Source: Caldifarciminota bacterium
Lineage (GTDB): Bacteria > Hydrothermota > Tepidihabitantia > SM23-42
Length of the DNA: 64,000 bases
NCBI GenBank assembly: GCA_020349965.1
Contig: CP070705.1
Location: 823,569-887,568 of the forward strand
Direction of reading: 5' to 3'
Part shown: positions 23,638 to 32,803 of the stretch, piece after piece
Position numbering within the stretch: position 1 is the stretch's first letter
How the letters are laid out: the number at the start of each line of letters is the position of its first letter
Notes under the pieces: generated by a model
What the model was told of the DNA's origin: nothing
Databases searched by the model: none
Seen by the model: only the letters and a program-made list of their open reading frames with translations
Translations under genes and position numbers: made by a program

Positions 23638-26334
23638 ATGGATGATAAAGATTACAAGAGACTTGAGAAGGTACTATTATACTTTCTTTTAGTTGTTGTG
23701 AGTATTGTCTATTTGTACACGGTCGCGCCGACTCTTTCTTTTTGGGACTGTGGTGAATTCATCGCGTCCGCCTATACCCTGGCGATCCCGCATCCGCCTG
23801 GGACTCCGTTCTACGTGGTTATGGGTCGTGTCTGGTTGATCATAATCGGGGCGATCGCGTCATTTCTGCCGATTTCCAAGGAAGTCGCTTGGCACATGAA
23901 TCTGCTGGGGCTGATATTCACAGTCCTGACGGTTTTCCTGATGTACCGTATGTTGCTCAAGATATTCAGGATGTGGCAGAAGAATAACAACCAACTTGTC
24001 TACATCATCGTGGCTTTTGGCACATCTCTGGCGACAGCATTCTACTATACTGTGTGGGGAAACGCAATTGAAACCGAGGTTTATGCAGCCGCTACCTTTG
24101 TATTCTTATTGGTCAATTACTTTACCCTGCTATGGTACGAGAGCGTGAAGGCCGGTGAACCAAAGAACAAGTATCTCTTGTTTTCGTTCTATTTGATCTT
24201 CTTGGCGACCGGTATCCACTTAACACCCTTTTTGATATTTTTCCCGATCTACGCTTTCGTATTCTATGTTGAAAGACGTTATTTGAGGGATACGCTTCTG
24301 TGGTTGCTGGGTGTGTTCCAGGTTGTATTCTTTGCTCTGACATTCCTCTTCCCAAAGGCATTATACACACCGGCCGTCGTCATTCTAGGATTGGTGCTCC
24401 TCGCCGGCATATTATTACCGATCAGCAATATAGCGCGGTATGCCAACTGGCGTTTCTTCTGGGCAGGCATCTTCCTTGTGATCGTCGGTATGTCTGCAGA
24501 GTTATACCTGCCCGTTCGTTCACGCGTACTCGATACGCTCTATAAACAGGAAGGGGTCGTCGAGAGATACTATGCCGGTGAAAACATTGCGCCGCGCATA
24601 AACGAGTGTGATCCCGGTGAGAATTTCGAATCGTTCAATAACGTGTTGCATCGGGCTCAATACGGTCCGGCAAAATTGATACCAAGGCAAACTCAAGAGA
24701 CGACCGGTTTTGGTGTGCTCGAAGGGTACTTCTGGCAGATGGCTCTTTTTGTCCGTTACTTGTCGTGGCAGCCGCTGCCTGAGATGGCGAACAACGCGCT
24801 GCGCGGTATAGTGCTTGCTCTGTTCTATCTTCTCGGCATATGGGGGCTTGTCGAGTTGTTCAGGAGGGAGCGGAAAATCTTCTTCCTGATGGCATTCATA
24901 ATGTTCATGCTCTCCTTTGCCATGGTGGGTTATCTGAATCTTAAATTTTCTCCGAGTGATCCGACCCCGCGACACCAGCCACAAGAGGTACGTGAGCGAG
25001 ATTATTTTTTCCATACGGGCCACACCTACTTCGGTATGCTTGTGGGCATAGGATTTTTCGGCTTCCTGCAGTCGGTGAAGCGTGGAGCAAAACACAGGCG
25101 CTGGATCGAGATCGGTGGTCTTGGAGGTTTCTTGGTTTACTCGATCGTACCGCTTGCGGGGAATTTCATCGTCAACAACAGAAAAGGTGATTTTATACCA
25201 AAGGATTATGCTTACAACATGCTCATAAGTGGTCGGGACAATTCAGTACTATTTACTAACGGCGACAACGATACCTTTCCTTTATGGTTTGCACAGGAGG
25301 TCCTGGGTCTGAAACGTCGCGTCATCAATGCAAACCTTTCGCTCATTAACACAAACTGGTACATCAGGCAGCTTAAGGACTGGGGCGTACCGATCAGTTT
25401 CTCAGAGAGGGTCATCAACCGGCTTGAGCCTTTCATGACGCGAGACCGCAGAATCATCTGGGTGAGAGATATAATGATTCGGAATATCCTTGCGACAAAT
25501 GCGGGCATCAAGCTTTCAGACAACGATTACGTGATAACCCAAGAGGAATTCGCGGAACGATATCTCAAGAATTACCGTGGTAAGGTTCCCATCTACTTCG
25601 CCTCGACAGTATCTGCCGAGAACTACGAGGGATTTCGCCCTTACCTCAAGCTCGAAGGGCTCGTCTATCGGGTGGTGGGAGACAGCATGGAACCTACCCA
25701 AGCCATAGACGTAGAGAAGACGAGCGATTTCTTCTATAGAACATACCGCTATACTGGTGTTTTCGATCCAGAACAGCAAGAGCTGGTCTCCAGGATACTG
25801 GTTGACTTTGACAAACGTAAAGAGGACGGTGAATTCTATGATTACGCGCTATATAAGGACGACAACACGCGCCGGCTTTACACGAACTATGCGGCCGGTC
25901 TTGCCAATCTTGGCGTCGTTCTGCGTGAGAGGGGCGACATGGAAGGCACTGCCAACGCATGGCGTCTTGCTCTGCTGTTCGAACCCTTCCAGAATATGTA
26001 TTTCTCATACAACCTCGGCGTTCTGTTCGTGCAGATGGGTATGCCAGATAGTGCGTATGCATACCTTTCGAAAATTGAAACTAAGGATCCAGCCATGATC
26101 GTACAGATCGGGTCGGTCTTTGCGAACACCGGCTTGTACGACAAAGCTATTGAGTATTTCCAGCGTGCGATCGGCGTTAACCCACGCTTCTCCCAGGCAT
26201 ATTCGGCGCTGGTGATGACGTATCTCGCAATGGGTGACAATAGATCAGCAGTCCAGATTCTTGAGAATTGGCTGTCAATTAACCCTGGTGATACGAATGC
26301 CCGTAATATGCTGAACGAACTCAAAGGCCAATGA
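23638..26334 (+). CDS. DUF2723 multispan membrane protein with C-terminal TPRs
   Basis: DUF2723 proteins are GT-C-like membrane glycosyltransferase relatives, proposed to act in protein O-glycosylation in Bacteroidetes. The 898-aa protein has an N-terminal span, then the family signature LSFWDCGEFIASAY (D37, E40) and HPPGTPFY (52-59). About a dozen further spans extend to about residue 530. A large exported region follows, then at least three tetratricopeptide repeats (about 760-895). ATG 23638 is used because AAGGAG lies 7 nt upstream; the in-frame TTG at 23620 overlaps the -10. D37 and E40 resemble the acidic catalytic pair of GT-C enzymes; that reading is inference. Confidence 0.88.
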   Translation: MDDKDYKRLEKVLLYFLLVVVSIVYLYTVAPTLSFWDCGEFIASAYTLAIPHPPGTPFYVVMGRVWLIIIGAIASFLPISKEVAWHMNLLGLIFTVLTVFLMYRMLLKIFRMWQKNNNQLVYIIVAFGTSLATAFYYTVWGNAIETEVYAAATFVFLLVNYFTLLWYESVKAGEPKNKYLLFSFYLIFLATGIHLTPFLIFFPIYAFVFYVERRYLRDTLLWLLGVFQVVFFALTFLFPKALYTPAVVILGLVLLAGILLPISNIARYANWRFFWAGIFLVIVGMSAELYLPVRSRVLDTLYKQEGVVERYYAGENIAPRINECDPGENFESFNNVLHRAQYGPAKLIPRQTQETTGFGVLEGYFWQMALFVRYLSWQPLPEMANNALRGIVLALFYLLGIWGLVELFRRERKIFFLMAFIMFMLSFAMVGYLNLKFSPSDPTPRHQPQEVRERDYFFHTGHTYFGMLVGIGFFGFLQSVKRGAKHRRWIEIGGLGGFLVYSIVPLAGNFIVNNRKGDFIPKDYAYNMLISGRDNSVLFTNGDNDTFPLWFAQEVLGLKRRVINANLSLINTNWYIRQLKDWGVPISFSERVINRLEPFMTRDRRIIWVRDIMIRNILATNAGIKLSDNDYVITQEEFAERYLKNYRGKVPIYFASTVSAENYEGFRPYLKLEGLVYRVVGDSMEPTQAIDVEKTSDFFYRTYRYTGVFDPEQQELVSRILVDFDKRKEDGEFYDYALYKDDNTRRLYTNYAAGLANLGVVLRERGDMEGTANAWRLALLFEPFQNMYFSYNLGVLFVQMGMPDSAYAYLSKIETKDPAMIVQIGSVFANTGLYDKAIEYFQRAIGVNPRFSQAYSALVMTYLAMGDNRSAVQILENWLSINPGDTNARNMLNELKGQ

Positions 26335-26377
26335 CATTTCCGCTCCGGTCGAAGTTGTTCTGAAAGTGTGAATAGTA

Positions 26378-27331
26378 ATGGCGAAAGCGGTAGTACTTTA
26401 TTCGGGCGGACTTGATTCTTCGTTAGCGCTGGGAATTGTAAAGAAGTGGGGTATCGAGATATATGCTCTCCACATCTCACATAAGTTCATCTCATCACAG
26501 CAATTGCCGACCATCGATGGTTTGAAGACTGTCGATGTGACTGACGAATTCGCAAAGATCGTCCAGGAGCCCGAGTATGGATATGGTAAGAATCTCAATC
26601 CCTGCATCGATTGCAGAATTCTGATGTTGAACAAAGCCAAGGATTATATGAAGAAGATAGAGGCGGACTTCGTGGTCACCGGCGAGGTCCTTGAGCAGAG
26701 ACCGATGTCCCAGCGATTGGATACTCTGCTGCTCATTGAAAAGAGAGCCGGGCTCGAGGGCCTCGTGGTGAGGCCCCTGAGTGGAGCGTTGTTGCCACCA
26801 ACAATACCCGAAACAAAAGGTCTTATTGATCGTAAGAATATGCTAAAGATCAAAGGTAAATCACGCAGATTATCCCTCGAGATCGCAAAGACAATGAATG
26901 TCGTCGATTTCTTTTCACCAAGTGGTGGTTGTCTACTAACTGATCCCGGCTTTTGTCGTCGCCTGGCAGACATGCTACGTTCTCAGGAAGAGATCAGTGT
27001 ACGCGATATTGAGCTGCTGAAGATCGGCCGTCACTTCAGAATCGCTTCTGATGCAAAATTAATTGTAGGGCGGAATGAAGGAGAGAATACCGTAATCGAG
27101 GAAATCGTTGATGAATCTCATTTCTTGTTGTGTGTGCCAGATACCGGTAGCCCGAGTGCATTGCTGCACGGTGATAAGAAATACATGAAGGTGGCCGCTG
27201 CTATTACGGCGCGCTACAGTGACAGGAAGAAGGAGCCGAAGGTTGAAGTTCACTGCAAACAGAAGGGCAAGACGACGACCATCGTCGTGGAACCGGTCGA
27301 TGATGAAGATCTAAATAAATGGAGAATATAA
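26378..27331 (+). CDS. PP-loop tRNA-thiolation-like protein with NFACT-R domain
   Basis: The 317-aa protein has an N-terminal PP-loop ATPase of the ThiI/MnmA type (VVLYSGGLDSS at 6-15, adenylating its substrate). A CxxC pair is at C76-C79 (NPCIDC), and a further Cys lies in the conserved PSGGCLLTDPGF. The last 110 residues resemble the NFACT-R (DUF814) RNA-binding module (KIGRHFRIASDAKLIVGRNE, PSALLHGDKKYMKVAAAI). It lacks the THUMP domain of ThiI. The likely role is tRNA sulfur modification, with the exact position unknown. It overlaps the region of the HIT gene start. Confidence 0.8.
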   Translation: MAKAVVLYSGGLDSSLALGIVKKWGIEIYALHISHKFISSQQLPTIDGLKTVDVTDEFAKIVQEPEYGYGKNLNPCIDCRILMLNKAKDYMKKIEADFVVTGEVLEQRPMSQRLDTLLLIEKRAGLEGLVVRPLSGALLPPTIPETKGLIDRKNMLKIKGKSRRLSLEIAKTMNVVDFFSPSGGCLLTDPGFCRRLADMLRSQEEISVRDIELLKIGRHFRIASDAKLIVGRNEGENTVIEEIVDESHFLLCVPDTGSPSALLHGDKKYMKVAAAITARYSDRKKEPKVEVHCKQKGKTTTIVVEPVDDEDLNKWRI

Positions 27332-27333
27332 CG

Positions 27334-27828
27334 ATGGACAAACTATGGGCTCCTTGGCGTGTTGAGTACATCAGGAATCCCGGAACGGGTTGTTTTTTTT
27401 GCGAGGGGCTGAGGTCGAGGGATGATAGAAAAGTGTACATCGTTGAACGGGGGATGAAATCATTTACGATCATGAATCGCTTTCCCTATAACAACGGGCA
27501 TGTAATGATCGCTCCGGTAAGACACGTTGGACAGATCATGGACTTGGATGACGAAGAGATAATCGCAGTCCACCATCTCATGACGAGGGTGATACGAGCG
27601 CTTGATTACTCGATGAAGCCTCAGGGCTACAATATCGGCGTGAACCAGGGTCGCGTATCAGGTGCCGGCGTCGTTGATCATGTCCACTTTCATGTTGTGC
27701 CAAGGTGGCAGGGCGATACGAATTTCATGCCGATAGTTTCCGAAACCAAGGTCATCTCTGAAGCATTGATGAAGACATACGAGAAGATCAAGGAAGGGCT
27801 GGACCGATTGGACAATCTGGAGATTTGA
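27334..27828 (+). CDS. HIT family nucleotide hydrolase or AP4A phosphorylase-like
   Basis: The 164-aa protein starts MDKLWAPWRVEYIRN at ATG 27334. GGAG lies 9 nt upstream within the end of the previous gene. The histidine triad HVHFHVVP has H116, H118 and H120. A CxxC (C20, C23: GCFFCEG) probably binds zinc with a downstream His. This WAPWR subclass is often annotated as AP4A phosphorylase or HIT hydrolase. Substrate is not certain. Confidence 0.9.
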   Translation: MDKLWAPWRVEYIRNPGTGCFFCEGLRSRDDRKVYIVERGMKSFTIMNRFPYNNGHVMIAPVRHVGQIMDLDDEEIIAVHHLMTRVIRALDYSMKPQGYNIGVNQGRVSGAGVVDHVHFHVVPRWQGDTNFMPIVSETKVISEALMKTYEKIKEGLDRLDNLEI

Positions 27829-27862
27829 AGCGCCGAGATGGCACGATAGCAGACCGTCAAAC

Positions 27863-29296
27863 ATGTGCGGGATAATCGGTATCAGCGGTGACGATAGAGC
27901 GATAGACAGAATCTACGCCGGGCTGCTCGCGCTGCAACACCGGGGGCAGGATGCCGCCGGTGCGGCGACGTTCGAGGGTGGTTTTCACCTAAAAAAGGGT
28001 AACGGCTTGGTTCTCAGCGTATTCAACGCGAAGAATATTGAACGACTCAGCGGCAGTGCAGGTATCGGTCACGTAAGATATCCCACGGTCGGCAGTGGAT
28101 CGGCAGAGGATGCACAACCATTCATCATAACGGCCCCATACGGTATTGCACTCGCCCATAACGGTAACCTCGTCAATTTTTTCGACCTGAAGAAAGATCT
28201 GATCGAAAACGAGTTGCGGTATCTGAATTCGAATTGCGATGCCGAGGTAATACTGAATATTCTATCGGTCGAGTTGGGCAAGAAGAATCTGAAGAAACTC
28301 TCCCCGAAGAAGATATTTAGTGCGCTCGGATATGTTTACAAGAGGTTGATGGGTAGTTTCGCCGTCGTTGCGATCATTGCGAATAAAGGGATGTTGGCGT
28401 TCCGCGACAAGAATGGTATCAAGCCGCTCGTCGTGGGGAAAAACGGCGACAGCTATTGTTTTGCATCAGAGAGTGTGGCACTCGATCTATTGGGTTACAC
28501 CGAGATCAAGGACGTTCAGCCCGGTCAGGCTTTTTATGTCGACAGCGATAATAAGTGCCATGTTGAACAGATCGAAAAGGGGGACAGGGCAGCATGTATA
28601 TTTGAATATGTCTACTTTGCACGCCCCGATTCTATCATCGACGGAATAGGTGTCTATGAGGCAAGGTTGCGTCTGGGTGAAGAATTAGGAAAAGAATGCC
28701 TCAAACATGGACTCAAACCCGATGTGGTCATGCCCATCCCGGACACGGCAAGAGGCGCGGCGCTTATGGTGGCCGAGGCCCTTGGTGTGAAACACCGTGA
28801 AGGATTGATTAAGAACAGATATATCCATCGTACCTTTATCATGCCGACACAGGCACAGAGAATCGAAGCCGTCCGGTTGAAACTCAATCCTATAAAGACT
28901 GAGATCGCCGGTAAGGATATACTGCTTGTAGATGATTCGATAGTGCGCGGTAATACATCACGTGAGATAACCTCTCTCGTGAGGAGTGCGGGCGCTTCGA
29001 AGGTCCATTATGCACTTTACTCTCCGCCTTTAAGGTTTCCATGCGTGTACGGCATTGACATGCAAACGAAGGGTGAGTTCATCGCAAGGGATAAATCGAT
29101 CGAACAAATACGTATGTCGATCAATGCGGATACGCTCGTCTATCAGACCGTCGCAGGTCTGGTGCGCGGTGTCGGTGAAGGTGCGACCGGCTTCTGCACT
29201 GCTTGTTTTACCGGTACCTATCCAACCCGAATACCTCGTGCCCTTATGGACAGAATAGAGGAACACCGTATGGCGCCCAGGTTTTGGGATGAATAG
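27863..29296 (+). CDS. purF: Amidophosphoribosyltransferase
   Basis: PurF makes phosphoribosylamine, the first step of purine synthesis. The 477-aa protein begins MCGIIGI, so Cys2 becomes the N-terminal glutaminase nucleophile after Met removal. Glutaminase motifs RGQDAAGAAT and HNGNLVN are present. The PRPP loop is LLVDDSIVRGNTSREI, and a late CFTGTYP segment supports the class with possible Fe-S or propeptide-free form. No clear Shine-Dalgarno is seen. It converges with the 29341 gene. Confidence 0.96.
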   Translation: MCGIIGISGDDRAIDRIYAGLLALQHRGQDAAGAATFEGGFHLKKGNGLVLSVFNAKNIERLSGSAGIGHVRYPTVGSGSAEDAQPFIITAPYGIALAHNGNLVNFFDLKKDLIENELRYLNSNCDAEVILNILSVELGKKNLKKLSPKKIFSALGYVYKRLMGSFAVVAIIANKGMLAFRDKNGIKPLVVGKNGDSYCFASESVALDLLGYTEIKDVQPGQAFYVDSDNKCHVEQIEKGDRAACIFEYVYFARPDSIIDGIGVYEARLRLGEELGKECLKHGLKPDVVMPIPDTARGAALMVAEALGVKHREGLIKNRYIHRTFIMPTQAQRIEAVRLKLNPIKTEIAGKDILLVDDSIVRGNTSREITSLVRSAGASKVHYALYSPPLRFPCVYGIDMQTKGEFIARDKSIEQIRMSINADTLVYQTVAGLVRGVGEGATGFCTACFTGTYPTRIPRALMDRIEEHRMAPRFWDE

Positions 29297-29340
29297 CTGC
29301 TCAACGCAAGTGATGTTGTAGCAAGATTTCCGAAGATTTT

Positions 29341-30081
29341 CTATTCTACTTCAGGTTTGGCCGATGGATCAAAAGGGTTCGTGCGGATCGCCAATGAGAA
29401 CAGATATGGATAGCCATCTTTCAAGTGTTTCATATAGCTTGCCCACCCGCTGAGTAGAGACAGATAGACACGTTTGATATCCCCGTTGATATGTTCATGA
29501 TCGGTCTTGGATAATCTACCGATATCCCTTCGATGGCCCAGTTCATCTCCAAGGTGGAAAACCGCCCACAGTAGATTCGTGAACGAGGCGTGTTCAAGCA
29601 ATATAGGGTTTTCGAGAAGGCGGATCAGGAAATCACGCTTTCCGACGAGAAAGGTCTTAAGATCCTTGATATCTTTCGTGCTGGTGTTGATCGTAGTATG
29701 ATGCGATCGCAGCGTTCTGCTTAGCTTGAGGAATTCCTGGTCACTCAGATTTTTTGCCGCCGTGAGGCTGGCTCTTATTGTATCTATGCTCGGATCGAAG
29801 CGGGCGAACGATTTAAGCAATATTGTTCCGACATCACTGTAGAATGTGCCAATGACCATATTCATCTTTTCGAGCAGCGCGCGTTTTTCTCTTACTGTGA
29901 GTAGGCGGTGGATGACAAGGGTCACAAGCAGCACCTCGATGAACACAAACGCGATATCTCCGACAAGGTATATGAATATATGATGGACATCGCGAAAGAG
30001 GACGTAGTGTATAATATACACAGCCGTTGATAAGATGATCAATGCAATGCCCAAGAAGATCTGCCAGTTGATCTTTTTCAA
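29341..30081 (-). CDS. Hypothetical protein with two N-terminal membrane spans
   Basis: The 246-aa product begins at TTG 30081, preceded by GGGAG with 8 nt spacing. Two hydrophobic spans (about 8-28 and 35-60) are followed by a helical cytoplasmic region with the block KTFLVGKRDFLIRLLENPILLEHASFTNLLWAVFHLGDEL. The middle and C-terminus contain SLLSGWASYMKHLKDGYPYLFSLAIRTNPF, which looks conserved in type. I recall similar unnamed proteins in diverse bacteria and archaea but no function. It sits between purF and gdhA without an evident consensus promoter. Confidence 0.65.
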   Translation of the reverse strand: MKKINWQIFLGIALIILSTAVYIIHYVLFRDVHHIFIYLVGDIAFVFIEVLLVTLVIHRLLTVREKRALLEKMNMVIGTFYSDVGTILLKSFARFDPSIDTIRASLTAAKNLSDQEFLKLSRTLRSHHTTINTSTKDIKDLKTFLVGKRDFLIRLLENPILLEHASFTNLLWAVFHLGDELGHRRDIGRLSKTDHEHINGDIKRVYLSLLSGWASYMKHLKDGYPYLFSLAIRTNPFDPSAKPEVE

Positions 30082-30167
30082 AATATAATCTCCCGTTCTG
30101 TAGACTGCTTCAAGGGGAGCAGAATGACGCTAAAGGATGGTCGACCAGCGAATATTCACTGATAGCC

Positions 30168-31442
30168 CTAAGGAAAGATGCCTCTTTCCTTATAGACCTT
30201 TTCCAATCGAGACAAAGCCACGACGTAGGCGGCAGTACGCCAGTCGGTCTTGTGTTTCTTGGCCGCCGCGCGGACGCGGTCATAACCACCGACAATCAGC
30301 TTGCGCAGTTTACTGTCGACTTCTTCCAGATCCCAGAATTCGCTGCGCTTGTTCTGGAGCCATTCGAAATAGCTGACAATGACACCGCCCGCGTTGCACA
30401 ATATGTCGGGGATCAGATCAATTTTCTTCTGCTGTAGTATTTCGTCACCATCGGGGTCGGTTGGTCCATTGGCGCCTTCTGCAATAACCTTTACGTTGAA
30501 CAATTGAGCAGTCTCGGCCGTTATCTGATTTTCGAGAGCAGCAGGAACAAATATGTCAGCCTTTGTGCCCAGGAATTGCTTGTGATCGATTTTCTTCAGA
30601 TTCCTGAAGCCATCAAAAGTACGGTTCTGCTTGAAATAAGCATTGAGTTCATCGGGGTCGATCCCGTGAGGATTTTCGTACGCTCCGCATATGTCTTCCA
30701 CGGCGACCAATTTGGCGCCGTATGGTTTCAGCAGAATGCTTGTCCATGAGCCGACATTGCCAAAACCCTGCACAAAATAAGTTGCACCTTTAAGATCGAA
30801 CTTGCGGTCCTTCGCCCATTCTGCAAGCGTAAAGACAACGCCTTGCCCTGTTGCCTTGTCCCGTCCCAGGCTGCCACCTGACTCAACGGGTTTTCCGGTG
30901 ACTACGTGGACATTCGCCTGGCGCGTGTGGGGCGGTTGCGTTGACAAATATGTGTCGAGTATCCACGCCATGATCTGAGAGTTGGTGTTGACATCGGGAG
31001 CAGGGATATCGAACTCGGGTCCGATATTGCATCCTAAGGCAAAGGTAAATCTCCGCGTAATACGCTGCAATTCAGACTGGGAATATTTCGAGGGGTCAAC
31101 TTGAATACCGCCCTTGGCTCCGCCAAATGGAATGTTGACAATCGCTGATTTCCACGTCATCCATGTTGCGAGCGCTCTCACTTCATCAATATCAACCGCT
31201 GGATGAAATCGCAAACCGCCCTTGTATGGACCCAGTCCGTTGTTATGTTGGACGCGATACCCGGTGAATATCTCGATGTGACCGTCATCCATGATTGCCG
31301 GAAAGTTAACGATCACCTCATTCTGTGTTTTTGCCAAGATCTTGCGTATCTCGGGATCGAAATCAATAAGATCGGCCGCCTTATTGAATTGCCGCACAAC
31401 GTTCCCGTAGACACTGAGCGTCTTTTCTCCAACCTTACTCAC
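30168..31442 (-). CDS. gdhA: Glutamate dehydrogenase (Glu/Leu/Phe/Val dehydrogenase family)
   Basis: The enzyme interconverts glutamate and 2-oxoglutarate plus ammonia. GTG 31442 (MSKVGEKTLSVYGN) has AGGAGG 5 nt upstream; the longer frame to 31505 lies in the leader. The product is 424 aa, the typical hexameric length. Substrate motif GPYKGGLRFHP with catalytic Lys, GGAKGGIQVDP and the Rossmann motif VQGFGNVGSWTS are present, followed by CDILCNAGGVIVSYFEW-type sequence (here DILCNAGGVIVSYFEW). Cofactor choice cannot be fixed by eye. Promoter lies about 80 bp upstream. Confidence 0.95.
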   Translation of the reverse strand: MSKVGEKTLSVYGNVVRQFNKAADLIDFDPEIRKILAKTQNEVIVNFPAIMDDGHIEIFTGYRVQHNNGLGPYKGGLRFHPAVDIDEVRALATWMTWKSAIVNIPFGGAKGGIQVDPSKYSQSELQRITRRFTFALGCNIGPEFDIPAPDVNTNSQIMAWILDTYLSTQPPHTRQANVHVVTGKPVESGGSLGRDKATGQGVVFTLAEWAKDRKFDLKGATYFVQGFGNVGSWTSILLKPYGAKLVAVEDICGAYENPHGIDPDELNAYFKQNRTFDGFRNLKKIDHKQFLGTKADIFVPAALENQITAETAQLFNVKVIAEGANGPTDPDGDEILQQKKIDLIPDILCNAGGVIVSYFEWLQNKRSEFWDLEEVDSKLRKLIVGGYDRVRAAAKKHKTDWRTAAYVVALSRLEKVYKERGIFP

Positions 31443-31522
31443 ATAAGCCTCCTGTTTGTGTGGTTGAATTCTTAAAAAATGAACTTGGCTGGGGTAGATC
31501 CTCAATGCCAGCTACACCTGCT

Positions 31523-31550
31523 ATTATATTAGGACGGTGCAGAAAGTCAA
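31523..31550 (-). promoter_or_regulatory. gdhA promoter
   Basis: Minus strand -35 TTGACT (31550-31545), 16-bp spacer, -10 TATAAT (31528-31523). The leader is about 75 nt. Confidence 0.82.
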
Positions 31551-31556
31551 GAGGTG

Positions 31557-32696
31557 TTACTTGATATGTTTCAAGAAGAAACACTTCAGATAGCGGCTCT
31601 CGGGCATATTGAGCAGGATGGGGTGGTCCAGCCCCTGTGTTGCTGTGTGGATGATCGATAGATTTACACCTGCATCAATGGCAGCCTTGGTGAGGATGTC
31701 GCGGAAATCCTCTTCGCTTACATGGTGCGAACAGGACGTGGTTATGAGTATGCCCTCTCTTCCCAGATGCTTCATTGCCTGAGTGTTGATGTCTCTGTAA
31801 CCTCGCCGCGCCGCAGCCAATGTTTTCTTGGATTTAGCAAATGAGGGAGGGTCAAGAATAATAAGATCATAGGTGGATTTGTCGGTTCGGAGATATTCGA
31901 AGACGTCGGCGTGAGTGAATGCAATTTGCTTTAAGCCGTTGAGCCGGCAATTTTCTTTGGCAAGGGCGATGGCCGTTTTCGAGGAATCGACGCCGGTCAC
32001 TGATTTTGCACCTCCTTGTGCCGCGTAGCATGCGAACGCACCCGTGTAGCAAAAGAGATCGAGTACTTTCCGGTTATTGGAAAGTGACCTTGTTTTTTGC
32101 CGGACGGCGTTGAGGTCGAGAAAGAAACCCGTTTTTTGTCCTTGCTCGATGTCAACGAGAAAATTCATGCCATCGAGCTCTACGGGAAATGGGTTCTTTA
32201 GGGCACCATAGAGCAAACCGTTACGCTGTTCGAGTCCTTCGAGTGCCCGTGGTGATGAGTCGCTGCGTTCGTATATGCTTTGGGGGTCTAACCGTAGTAA
32301 AGAATTGACCACGAGGTCACGCCGCCTGTCCATGCCAAGGCAATTGATCTGCACCACGTAATTCGCTTCGTACCTGTCAATTATCAGGCCGGGAAGTCCG
32401 TCGCTTTCGCTGTAGACCAAGCGAAAAGTGTTGTTGGTAACGAAAGTGGAGCGGTACTCTAACGCCTTCGTTATCATTGCGTCAACAAAGTGCTCGTCGA
32501 ATTCCTTATGTTCGGATGAGAAACTTCGAACTGCGATGAGCGAATGCGGGTTGTAGAATCCTCTGCCTATGAATTGTCTGCCCCGATATATGTCGACAAC
32601 ATCTTCATCGGGTGTAATGTCTTTCTTGTTTATTATTTCATTCGAAAAAATCCATGGATGCCCGTGGTGATACCGTCTTATGTAGACTCTGTTCAT
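31557..32696 (-). CDS. Class I rRNA large-subunit methyltransferase (RlmI-like)
   Basis: The 379-aa protein has an N-terminal PUA-type RNA-binding domain (IRRYHHGHPWIFSNEI, about 1-75) and a C-terminal SAM methyltransferase. SAM motif I is VLDLFCYTGAFACYAA, motif II TGVDSSKTAI, and the catalytic motif LILDPPSFAK is followed by TTSCSHHV. These are features of the RlmI/YccW m5C-type family. ATG 32696 lies 7 nt after the -10, so the mRNA is predicted leaderless; the in-frame extension to 32732 overlaps the -35. The exact rRNA site is not predictable. Confidence 0.9.
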   Translation of the reverse strand: MNRVYIRRYHHGHPWIFSNEIINKKDITPDEDVVDIYRGRQFIGRGFYNPHSLIAVRSFSSEHKEFDEHFVDAMITKALEYRSTFVTNNTFRLVYSESDGLPGLIIDRYEANYVVQINCLGMDRRRDLVVNSLLRLDPQSIYERSDSSPRALEGLEQRNGLLYGALKNPFPVELDGMNFLVDIEQGQKTGFFLDLNAVRQKTRSLSNNRKVLDLFCYTGAFACYAAQGGAKSVTGVDSSKTAIALAKENCRLNGLKQIAFTHADVFEYLRTDKSTYDLIILDPPSFAKSKKTLAAARRGYRDINTQAMKHLGREGILITTSCSHHVSEEDFRDILTKAAIDAGVNLSIIHTATQGLDHPILLNMPESRYLKCFFLKHIK

Positions 32697-32703
32697 ATAC
32701 GTA

Positions 32704-32732
32704 AGTATAGCGCGTATTCTGATGACCGTCAA
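32704..32732 (-). promoter_or_regulatory. Promoter, leaderless start for 32696
   Basis: Minus strand -35 TTGACG (32732-32727), 17-bp spacer, -10 TATACT (32709-32704), 7 nt to ATG. Confidence 0.72.
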
Positions 32733-32758
32733 TTGTCAGCATGTGTAGTATACCCGTA

Positions 32759-32786
32759 TTGACAACAAGAATCGTATAGTTAGAAT
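32759..32786 (+). promoter_or_regulatory. Promoter of the sodium symporter
   Basis: -35 TTGACA (32759-32764), 16-bp spacer, -10 TAGAAT (32781-32786). The leader carries TGGAGG before ATG 32804. It is divergent from the RlmI-like promoter about 25 bp away. Confidence 0.82.
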
Positions 32787-32803
32787 AGAAAAATGGAGGT
32801 TCA

